This document shows, piece by piece, positions 25,101 to 37,100 of a stretch of DNA of 64,000 nucleotides (positions within the stretch are counted from its first letter, which is position 1; each line of letters opens with the position of its first letter). Where the stretch lies: contig NC_088300.1 of the NCBI RefSeq assembly GCF_032854445.1, positions 68,360,984 to 68,424,983 on the forward strand, read 5' to 3'. The notes beneath the pieces were generated by a model. The model saw only the letters and a program-made list of their open reading frames with translations. It had not been told where the DNA came from and ran no database searches. The position numbers were made by a program, and so were the translations under genes. The stretch is from Liolophura sinensis. Its lineage: Eukaryota > Mollusca > Polyplacophora > Chitonida > Chitonidae.

Positions 25101-28100
25101 AAATGTAAAGATCACTCCTGCACAGATCTTTACGCTATCATTATATTTGAAGGCGGTGGCTTTTAGGAATACCTTGCCACGTCTGAATGTCCTGAACTGG
25201 GAAAGTTTATGATTAATGGGGACAAATCGCTGCTCCAAGTGTATATAGGTCTACCGTACATATAGAGGAATACGTTTGGAAGATCAACCTGACGTTACTG
25301 TCTTGGAGCAGACACTGAAAGTTCAAAATGTAGCCCAAAACCGGACTGTTAGATAGGATACCGGTAAATCTGGAATGTTTTACCGACAGTTAGTAGAACC
25401 TGGTCGTAACTAATTGGCACAAGTTTTCTCGACAGCTGAGGATGGATCGCCCACTATGTATTCACTATGCTGACTCGTCTATTCCTGCTGTACCCGATTT
25501 ATTGTTAGTCCGTATACCCAATTTACTGTTAGTCTGCTACACTCGTATACTGTGCTATGTGTATAATAATACAATAAATACAGGGGTTACCACTTATAAC
25601 CGCCGTTCGTTGTGAACATTACAAGGAACAGTATTGTTGCCACATGCTGGGGACACCCTGAAATGATGAGGCAGGTTATATGCTTTTAAAATGCACTCCA
25701 TGCTTACAAGATGATATTAAAGTGAAACACCATTCTTTGACATCACATGTTTGCTGTAGAGGGGTATGTACTCATGTTTTCATTTATTTAATGAATTTAA
25801 CGGTATATGAATTACTTAAAAAGCTGATACATTCAGGTGAATGGACAGAGGAAACAGGGTAGGTACGGCTGTAGAGCACACTGGAAACCACTGCGCCTTT
25901 GGCAAGGTGTCTATCAAATCCCCGGCGAACTTCAAGCCGTAGTGCGCACTTCGTCTCCAATTAGGAATGTATTGCTATGTACAATGCATGTGTGTTTACG
26001 ACTAGACGGAATTTCGTTACACTGATACAATTGTAACTGGCTTTTAAGATCTTAGTAAAGCTTATATTATAATTTCATTACAAGATTATAACCTGTACCA
26101 ACCCCAAGTATAGCCGATTAGTCTGTTGTGCATTAAAACGTGCGCAATATCCAAGTATATTGGCTTAAATCGTCTTTGGAGGGATGAAAGGCGTCGGTCG
26201 AATAGCTAAATTAAGGATTAGACCTTCATTAGTGGATGAGAGCCATCGTTACATATTGCTACAGCCCTAGGACAATGATGTCGCGTTTCGAATCTTGACC
26301 AGTTTGCGTTATTTCCCAGTTTCTTTCCTCCAAGAAACTTAGGTGCATGCAAGTAAAGCCTTGCGAAGGTTTTTTTTTAATATCAGATTAATTAAAATGG
26401 ACCGCCCATCAATATTTGCTTTATTTTTGCAGTCTGTGTAGCACAGATAGATGACTGCAATATGAAGACGGAGTTGTTCAGTCACAGAATACAGACGGAT
26501 ATCCGGGCGTGCTCCGAACAGTTCCACCAGAACTTACAGGCCTACTACCCCACGGCAGAGCAGTTCATGAAGGCTGTGGAGATACAACCTCCCCGATCCC
26601 TCTCAGCTCCAGTATCTCTGAAATACTCCTCCGTAGGAGACAGTATTTTCTTCTCCAATACATCCAACTGGGGAGAGATATGTCAGTGAGTATGTCTTGG
26701 CAGGCGACCAAATTCCTGGTCAGACAACCTGTTGTTAGATTTCGAATTAGATGTCGCAGTATAACAAGAAAACTTCCACGGCAAAGTGATTCATTATTCA
26801 TGTCAACCACATAGGCAATCAGTTATCCTGGAATATGAACAACCTTATACCGACTTCGCTAAGATGGCGACCCAAACATTTTGTATGGCCGTCTTTTTTT
26901 TCCAAATAAGGAGTTCCCGTAAACAATTACGTCATACACGCGCAGCGATTTCAAATTTGAAGAGTACGATCCTGCATTTGATTGGTCAGGAAAGATGGAA
27001 TGAAATGGATGATCTTTTTTTTTTCTATTAACCTTCTCTGATAGAAGCTAAAGTAATGTTTAATAATTTGAGGCCTGCAAATCAAGAGAAACGTGATTAC
27101 GTGTGACCATTTGCCAATTGCCGCTCTGGTTGTACACTCTGTTCTGCAATTTTTTAAAAATATTATGCTGTATATAGATTTCTTGGCTTGAATTTTCCAC
27201 CTCCAGAAAGGTGTGAAAAATCTCCCAAGATGTCATCCACAAGGCTATAGCAATATCAAGATCATATCCTCTACAGGCACATTGGTTATAAACAGCAATC
27301 AGTTTTAGTCAATAGAGCGTGATCTTTCATATCTTTACAGGCTATGGGTACAAGCTGCCGAATGCTTGGAACCCGCCGTCATGGACTGCGGTATCGCTTT
27401 GGCTTTCAAACTTCTTCAGGATCGCTTGTACGCCTTCCAGTTTAGTGACAAGTCTAAGCCCCAGTATCTGGCTCCGGAATACGCCTTCTCGGAGAGGACG
27501 TGCGAGAGTGGAAAAGTCAGGGCCGATCTACAAAAAGGTGTGTAACTCTGACGATGTGATGGATGTGGTTTCGCATATGTGTGAGTATGGATGCTTTGCA
27601 GTATAGGTGGGCGGGTGTGTGAGTACATGTAGACTATCGCTGGATGGTGAATATATGTGAATATACATATAACGATGTGTATGGATGATGAATGATTTGA
27701 GGGAAGATGTAAGGGCGAACACAAGTGGATGATAGATATATGTCTGTATTGGATGATTTGTGGTTGATGGATAACTGTGGAATGAGTGAATGTATAGCTA
27801 GATGGTGCATATACGTCAGTATACGGTATGGACCGGGGATGGTTTGGGGCATATGATCGGGTGTATGTTCGAACACTAGGGGAAAGACGTATGGATGGGT
27901 ATGGCTTGTAATATGTGTGACTACATGTAAATGGTGAGTGGATGGAGTCTAGAATTTGACAATACTTTGGTTTTGGTGTGTTGATAACGACCCATGCTGT
28001 TTGAGAAGGCTGCCCCATGCATGCCTTGTTAATATTCTTAACGATGTGTAGATGTCATGCATACTGCATTAAAGTTTGACATCGTTTCTTTTTGGATGGA

Positions 28101-31100
28101 ATACTTGTATTTCCATTTGATTACGCAACACCTGTTGCTATTGGATATATCAGTTGTGTGCAGTTGTTGTCGTAAACTCAAGAGAAAACCTCCGGTATCT
28201 ATGCTAACTGTCGCGTCACCGCTCACGTTCTCTCGGTTGACTGTGTGATATATATGGTGGCGACGGTGTCCCTGCAATGACGCAAAGACGTCACAAATCT
28301 AGCGGAGCTCAGAGAACTCTGCAGTTAGCCGTAACAGATACATTTCAAGGGTTATCTCCATGACTTAGACATTAATATGCTAGACGTTAATATGTCAGTT
28401 TCGGCCTGCTGTTCGAAAAAAGAGAACTTTATAGCTTTATAGTAGTTTAAAGTTAGTGCAAATGGGTAAAAAAAGAAAATCAGTGCAAACCTATTCATCC
28501 TTCCACTAACAGGTTTTCGCCTGTAATGTTACCCTAGTTGTATATTTTACGACTTTAATCACTTTCTCCATCCGTTTTGTACGCTAGGCGTCCCCTAAAT
28601 CTGGGGAGTAGGAATGCTAGGGGTATATCAGGTTTATAAACCTGCTGGCTGTCTATGTACCGGTGTGGTGAGAGCCGATGAATTTGGAATTCCCCGGAGT
28701 TATAAATAGACATGCATTCCTTACACATCATATACGTACACAGCGAGTGTTACTGTTGGAGCAGATTGCTTAACTGTATAAGGACGCGTACGTGTGCTAT
28801 AAATCAGGAATGTGGTTGCACAAGTACATATTATTGTTTTTTCTAACATAACTTTCAGCAGGTGATATATCTTCATCAGGCTTTGCTAAATCTAACCTAA
28901 GCTTTCAAGTATTGTTCTGGACTAAATATCATCTCCATTCTTTATCGACAACCATCAGTTAGGCCCACAGTCTATCGTATGTCGCCTTTCAGGGTTTTCC
29001 ATGGGCGTGTGGTATAAGGAGTTTTCTCTAGAAACCTGATCTTGGCCATTGAGGCGGCTCTTCTTGGATGTAGGCTGTGCATTATCGTCAGGGATTTTGA
29101 TTGATTGATTTATTTATTTGATTGGTGTTTTACGCCGTACTCAAGAATATTTAACTTATACGACGGCGGCCATCATTATGGAGGGAGGAAAGCGGGCTAC
29201 TACTGTTTGTCTTAGAAAGTGGTTAGGTTATCATATTACCCTTAGAGCGATAAGTCACCACAATCTAGCGGCATTGAGGGAACACGGAGAGGGAGTTTGT
29301 ATACGGTCGGCTAATTGTAATTCATACGTGACATCTGGGTGTTCATTCGCTAGGGGAAGGTGATACGTGACGCCAAGACAGTCTACATGACTTCAGTTGT
29401 CGCCTGTCTTTACGAATTGTGAAAGTTTCGTTTTGACGCTGCCTTTGTTAAAATTGTAGCAACTCCCATGCAGGAGTGTGAAGCTCATTTAATTTTCTTT
29501 GATCTGACAAAGAAAAAGAGGCAAGTGTCCTACTTTCTGGTACATATCCACATAACACTCAGTATCTCAAACTAATCTCACTGTGAGCAATATCAATCGA
29601 GGAGTAAAAATTTACGTTCGGATTCGTAAGGATATTGATCTGAACGTTGTTTAACGTAATACTCAAGACTTTTTCCCTTTCAACAGACGCCAGTATTTAT
29701 TTATTTTATTTATTTGATTGGTGTTTTACGCCATAGTCAAGAATATTTCACTTACACGACGGCGGCCAGCATTATGGTGGTTGGAAACCGGGCAGATCAC
29801 GGAGGAGTCTCACGACAATCCGCAGTTTGCTGGAAGATCTGACCACGTACGTAGGCGGCGGTAAGTTTCATGAATGGAAGAAACCGGATTGCCGGTGGTT
29901 TATCACTGACCACGAACAAATGAGAGTGGGGTAATGTGCAAACTGGATATACATAAACATTTCCCTTTGCAGTGATAATACAATAAGAATTCTTCCCCCA
30001 CCCCACGCTTCCCACACAACGTCCTCATTCAATCCGTGTTACTGATGGCTGTTGCAGACTTGGACAACCCTGAGCTGGACCTTTCTTGTCTGACTCATGA
30101 GCAGAGAATTCAATTCAAGCAATGTGTGAACCCGCTGATTGCCGAAGTGAAAGCCCACGAAATGAAGTCTATTTATTCCTCAGTTTCGGACAAGACTGTT
30201 TTGGATAGGTAAGTACATATCAAGATTGTGGTGAATAGCTTAGTGCCTAATTCCTGACAAAAATGTCATTGGACGGTTAGTACACATCATTGGCGACAAC
30301 ATTATCTGGAAGAGGTTAGTGCCTATTAAAGTCAGCATAGGTTAGTGCTTATAAAAGGCTTGAGAGGTTAATACATACATGTATCTGAGCTATTAATGTC
30401 AACAAGATTGTCCTCGAAAGTTCAGTGCCTATCAAAGCTGACAAGATTGTCCTCGAAAGTTCAGTGCCTATCAAAGCTGACAAGATTGTCTTGAAAGGTA
30501 AGTGCTTATCAAAGCTGACAAGATTGTCTTGAAAGGTAAGTGCCTATCAAAGCTGACAAGATTGTCTTGAAAGGTAAGTGCTTATCAAAGCTGACAAGAT
30601 TGTCTTGAAAGGTAAGTGCGTATCAAAGAGGACAAGATTGTCTTGAAAGGGTAAGTGCTTATCAAAGCTGACAAGATTGTCTTGAAAATGTTAGTGCTTA
30701 TCAAAGCTGACAAGATTTTCCTGGAAAAGTTAGTGACTGTCAAAGCTGGCAAGATTGTTTATGAAGTATATGTAGTACCTATAACAGAGGTGAAAAGATT
30801 GCCGTTGAAAGGTTAGTGCCTTTGAAAGCTGACAAGATTGTCCTAAAAAGATTAGTGCCTATCAAAGTTGACAAGATTTTCCTGGAAAATTTAGGGCCTA
30901 TATCAAGCTGACAAAATTGTCCTGGAAAGTTTAATGCCCGGGAAAGCTGACAAGTTTGTCCTGGAAAGAAAAGTGCCAGCCAAAGCCGACAGCCCTACAT
31001 TTTCTTTAATGATATTAGAGAAAGGACACAAATACCATGATATACCTTATTAACTCCATTCAGATTTCATATGCAACCACTGAATTCATTCTATGCCGAG

Positions 31101-34100
31101 TCACATGTGTCTACACATACACAGTGACGTAGCGATTTTTTGTCACTGCAGCAAACATTCGCAAAACTAATCTGTCATTGTCTATTGTTAAAATTGTTCA
31201 AATGCGCTCGAATCCTCTGATAATATTATACTTATCAAATGAAGTTCATGTAAAGGTCACCGTGTCATATTTCGATGTAAAAAGTCAATGAACTTTGGGT
31301 CGTGCAGTTTCTGATAAGCAAAGTTCACACACAGCTACACGTAAGTCCAGTTCTAAAATGTCCACTGTGAGAAGTAGTTTAGCTCTTAGTTCCATATGAC
31401 CGCCGTTCTACATGGGTTACGAGTTGTGACGAATTCTAATATATTTATGTATATATAGTTTAGATATACCAAGTTGTTATCAGCTGGGCTTTCAGTCTAA
31501 TAACATGGTTTTATCCAATCAACGGCCATGGAATTTTCATTTTAAGAATTCCACCTTGCTTTTTATTTAATGTGCAGATATTTTCTGTGTAATAGTCATT
31601 CAGTGAAACTAAGTAAAAATCGACTGCTTGATTTGAATATCTGATTTCAAGCCTTTACATGTAGTTTGGACTGGCGTTGTCTGACATGTCTCACTTCTGC
31701 GTGTGACCAAATTTATTTTATACAATCATGTTTTCCTTTGTATAAGGAATTATGTTGATTATTCCCCTATTCTCTACACTCCAAAAATTTATCTGTAAAT
31801 TTTAACATTAAGTCTGTTGTCTGAGTGATGCTAGAATGTGTTCAACTGTTGAAACAGATTATTCTGTTAAATATAACACACGCATTCTATTAATTCAACA
31901 TTAAGGCTCTGTGGGACTAACATGATATTATGTTGAATATAACACAGTATTATGGTATAATAACAGAATTCATTCACTCAGGATCACTCGGAACAACAGG
32001 CTTCCTGTTAAGATTAACAGGTCAATTTTTCGAGTGTATCAGACATTCTCTCAGTCTGCCATATGCAGTCCTCAGTCTCATTTTGGGTTTGATCAGGTTG
32101 AGTTACTGTTTCAAAGTTTCCCAGACGCATGACGAAACATAACCATTAGAACAAAATACTTTGAAAGTTTATTACCATTATGTTATCATTCACTCGCCAT
32201 GGCAGATATTTCGAAAACAGAGATAACTCGAAACGCCTGGCTTTCTGACACGAGTAATCAGTGTTATAGCCAATGAATGCTCCACACAAAGCATTAGCCT
32301 TGGCCAAAACTACAAGTTTCTACTGGTTGAAGTGGAGATGTATCTTCATTATTAATCATAACATACAGAGATGATGTGAACCGATCACAATATATAAAAT
32401 TAAAGAAATTTACGGGGAAGCCTACCTCGTCGTCTATGAAACACACTCTGGTCATTCCGATCTGTCTTCGTTAGATATCACTACGTCAATGTATTAACGC
32501 AGGTCTTCATTTGGAGGGAGGGTAATATGTCACCTGTCTGTTTTTCAGCATGAGTGGATCCGTCCTACGCTGTATACGGAACATGCTGGACATGAGCACA
32601 TGTAACACAGTCAGCCAGAAGATTTGGGCACACATAGGGATTGTAAATCTGCCCGCCTTCTTCGTCAACCCACCTGACGTTGAACTACCATCTAGTTACG
32701 TAAGTTGTCACTGTTACATACTAACGTCCTCTACAAGGTCTTGCTTTTTAATATCTCACTCTCCAAAGGCAAAGGTGTACTGTTTTGTACACACGTGACT
32801 GTGTAGGTCGCGATGTAAACGGGTGTGTGTACCAGATGTAGGCTACATGTTTGCGTACACTTGTAAAGTGTAGATACACAAAGATGATGTATGCAATGTA
32901 CTCATTTGTACGCCTGTGTACATCTGTTGGAATTTAATATATAAATTCTCATTCTGAACTTTTGTGCCTTTGTTGTTGTCATGCTATACAACCGTGTTAT
33001 ATTGCCTTCGTGGGTTGTGTATATGTTTTGAAATTGTTTCCGTATGTATGTATCTATGTATGTATGTATGTATGTATGTATGTATGTATGTATGTATCCA
33101 TTTTATAACCACGATGAGTAATATGTAGGCCCTCCCTATATAATCTGCGTTTTTTTCAACCCTTCATGTTCTATGATCTACTTTGTTCATATTGTGATAT
33201 GTATGTATTTGTTTGTAGACGCATACATGTATATGTATGTCTGCTTGCAAATCCAAAAGCAAATGTGTACACAAAAACATATAAATGTATCTATAATAAA
33301 CAAGATATTGTACTTAGTAGACATGTGCAAGGAGTTAGTTTCAGGATCTTTGCTGAAAACAAGAATCATGCTTACGGAAAGTGGGATAGATATGATAACG
33401 GTTGTAATGAGATTGGGATAACGGAACATCTTGTGCAAACCTGCAGGGGATACTGTGTGATATGCATACAACCTGATATCCGTTTAATATGAGAAATTCC
33501 GGTTGTATAGAAGAAAGTAGGTTTTTACAAATATCCCTCATCATACTGTTGAATGCTTTTTTTTACAATGCGAACCAAATTAGAACTTTGCATGGACAGC
33601 TTAAAATAGGCACTACTTTGATTTTCATTCCCCACAATAGAAATTAGGGACAGTGACAGTAGAAGAAGTAATTCTGATAACAATCTGTTTAATGTATACC
33701 AACTCACACTACCTTTTATGGCCCATTAGCTTTACAATCCCTTTAGTTTGACGTGGCGGTTCCCTCCGCCAATGAGTGTCAAACTTTTATAACTCCAGAG
33801 TTCGGACTAGCACTTTGGCGCACGGATTTAGTTTCAGTTTCGCAAAAAGTTTAAAGAATAGTATTTGTCATTAATAATTTGCTTTTTGTCTTTGTAGGAT
33901 TTTTCCGAGCCAGCCCGATGCACTGTAGGAGCGTATGGAGACCCTCATTTCCGGCTGTGCTCGAAATCTAAATTACTCACGTGCTCGTTGCCAGGGCAAC
34001 ACATCTTTCTTTCCAATCACTTTGTAGAGATCCGGGCAACCAACAGTAAAATTCCAACATCTGGTATGGTCCGACCGGAAGCCACGGCCATAACAAGGGT

Positions 34101-37100
34101 AAGCAGAAATCTGAATGAAAAACTTGATTTGAATAATTACTCTATGAAGCGAGGATTACAATTTCTGGTGGAATTAATAAATTATATTAAAATCTCTTTT
34201 AGTATTAAGTATTTGAGCTTCATATGTCCTTTAGTGATTTATATACTGAGTTGAAATGTTTTTTGTTTTTGCAATAAGTGTGGAATGAATCTTGTTTCTT
34301 GTTTTCGTCAGATTCAAATTACGTTTAAATCTGTGAAGACTTCAGAATCAGTCGGAATGTACATAGCTGAAAGTGGTAACCTGCCTGAAACATTCAACGG
34401 ATTTTCCCCCAACAAGATTGGACACGGTAACTATAGCGCTATATCCCTGAAAAACAATATTCCACAATAATAGCTTGATTATTTGAAACGTTCTTGATTT
34501 TTGGAAATTTGACATTGGATTTTGTTTTATCGGTTAACAGACTGAACTATGATTTTGATTGTTCGCTTACCATTTAGCAGCCCAAAGTGATATATAATGA
34601 GACAAAACTGTAATGTAACGTTGCCAACAAATTAAGCGTACAGAAGTTTTTACTTACGTAGGAAATGGTTTAGCCTCAGATTCACAGTAAGGCTTGCGAC
34701 TGTCCTAGGTTATTGGCTTCCAAATATACAGGTTTGAACTGCCACTTGAGGTGAATGTTAACATAACCCAGTATTTACCATGTGTTTATAGTTTTTAAAA
34801 TAACTTAAGTTTAAATTATTATCCAAATACTTGCACTTCGATATTCCTGTTATAGAATGGCCTCCCTGGCCAATGCGATCGCTGTTAGTTCAAGTCCAGC
34901 TGAGGCTGACTTCCTCTCTGGCCGTACATGGGAAGGTCTAGCAGCACCTGCGGATGGTCGTGGGATACCCCCGGGCTCTGCCCGATTTCCTCCCACCATA
35001 ATGCTTATCCTTCGCATAAGTGAAATATATTTGAGTACGGCGTAAAGCACCAGTCGAGTAAATAAATATAGAATTAGAAGCGGTTCCCTAAAGTTTTCAA
35101 AGTTGATTGCAATTTTCATGAAAACACACTTACATCTTTGTAAACCGTGTTCCATAAACTGTCAAATAAATGATCTATACTTTAGTAACAGAAATCAAAC
35201 CCGATAGATCGAAGAAGTATTTTAGCCGCGATAAGCAGCTTTATAAGTAGCTCTCTCTGTGATCGCTTGGTCAAGTTTTTCGCACTATGCATTTATAACA
35301 CGCAAAAACGTGTCGTGTACTTAACAAGGGGGCTGGGTGCAAGACGACATGAACTCTTTGTCGATAAGTTGTCACAGCAATTGCGAATTTGTGCTTGTTT
35401 TCTTTCTGCATGTGTGGGATTTATATCTCGTATGGGGAGTTCATACGATTTCACGTGTATCTTCTACAAAGTCAGACATATCTTGCTGTTGACTCACAGG
35501 TGACGATGCTGTTACGCTATCAGCCATGGGCAACAAAAGGACTTTCATTCAAGCTGGAACTGGCACAATCATAATTATCCGGAAGTGGGGAGACTTCTTC
35601 CATTTTACCTTGAGAATGTCGGAAAAAGTCATCAACGACTCTTACGGCGTGCTATTGACCGGATGTACTATGTTACAGAAGATAAACACCAGTAAGTGTA
35701 GTGTGAAGTCTGACACAACATGATTTCTGTTTATTTATTTACGTATTTACTTTTTGACTTTTTATTTATTTACCTGATTGCAGTTCAAACCCATTCTCAA
35801 TAAGAATTGATTACTTACTTGATGTGGGTCAGAATTATAGGAGGCAGGAACTGTAGTGCCCATGATAAACCATCCACCTTTGGCAAGTTAATGACCAGCA
35901 GCAGCAAATGTAGATGACCTTTTTTCCTGTCGCAAAAGTAAATCGTATTAAAGTTATGTTGCCTCCTGGACTTTGTTATATTTTGTGGAAATGAAGAAGG
36001 TATTGTTGATTAAATCGCCGTGTTGAGATTAAATCACGAATCGTGTAGTAATACATATGATGTTTTTTCTTGGCGAGCTTATTGTGCAATAAGTTGTGCT
36101 TGAATTGGAATGATGTGTGTTTTTCCTTCAAGAGAGGTCTCCCTTGCATATTCTTGTCATTGTTCAGTACCGATATCATCAAGTTGTAAATACCGTGCCC
36201 ATTAAGGACACACATCTTGACTAGTCACAACATCTCCCTCGCCCAGTCACTTCTTTGGTCGACACATGAACTAAACTCAAAAGCAACCACTAAAGATACC
36301 AACTCCAAGCCTGAAGGGATGAACAGATGACCGCTGGTAAATAGTGAGACTGCACCAATGAGTTAATATTTCTTGGCTTTTAGCAGATAACCAGCATCCA
36401 CTTACACGTGTTTTTTGTTTCAGATGGTTGGATACAGAACCATCGCTCTCGTATGAAGCGTGATGTGAACGTGGACCACTGTATAGACCAGTGTAATCCA
36501 GTGGCAACCGAGTTTGGTCTTCAGAAAGCATGCGCCTTTGACTGTGGGGTAACAGGCAACGCTATGGTAAACTTGTTAGAAACAGGCTTAATACACACCA
36601 TTTTTATCCAATAAATGAAGTGTAAACTTCAGAAAAAGTCAGCATTAAGTAGGATACATGATAATTTTTTGAATGATATATGCTATATGAAATCATACGT
36701 GATTATGAATTTCTTGGATGAAGTCTTTTTTCTTCTTTTTATGTAGTTATCCACACGATTCACTGTATATATTTTGATTTATTGTTCAGCCTATTTTTGT
36801 CATGAGTTGTTTCATTGCTTGGCCCATTTCATGCCATAATGGTTTTTTAATTTACATTTTTTTCTCTCTTCCTTTACTTACATATGGTGATGTAACTTGC
36901 TCTGTTACTTGACTGAATTTTTATATCTTGTCCCTGTAGTTTGTCAACATGTCCATGGACGCGTGGAAGGATATGGTTGCTGTTGGGACGCGAGACGATT
37001 ATTTACGGAAACAGGCGATCAAGAGTTGGATAAGAGAACGAGGCGGGTCATCCAGTGCTTGCTTTCATTCCTCTTGTTTTTTCTTAGTTGTACTTTTCTC

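Larger units (their letters stand above)
16179..26432 (+). other. Gene A intron 1 (10.3 kb)
   Basis: It contains a CAGCGCT tandem run (18112-18136), family-B SINEs (18286-18346 and 23649-24010), a 60-bp repeat (18795-18975) and a reverse family-A SINE (24905-25055). No coding exon between signal peptide and exon 2 is needed, since the phases join directly. An A17 run is near 17601. Confidence 0.7.
26686..36939 (+). other. Gene A introns 2-9
   Basis: All are GT-AG. Intron 3 (27538-30057) holds a low-complexity GGATG/GTATG-rich stretch (27600-27990) and two reverse family-A SINEs. Intron 4 (30209-32548) opens with the splice-donor minisatellite. Intron 5 (32700-33897) holds a (GTAT)n run. Intron 7 (34427-35499) holds a family-A SINE with a duplication. 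Introns 2, 6, 8 and 9 show nothing notable. Confidence 0.7.

Noticed and set aside
27416-28018. 200-residue minus-strand open frame rich in Ser, His, Pro and Tyr
   Set aside because: It overlaps gene A exon 3 on the opposite strand and runs through a low-complexity GGATG-type tract. It has no domain or splice support.
30438-30700. Regularly spaced 38-bp repeats resembling a CRISPR array
   Set aside because: There are no variable spacers between repeats; it is a head-to-tail minisatellite in a eukaryotic intron.
33166-33492. 108-residue plus-strand open frame in gene A intron 5
   Set aside because: It lies between exons 5 and 6, which join directly in phase 0. The frame follows a GTAT microsatellite and shows no homology that I recognise.
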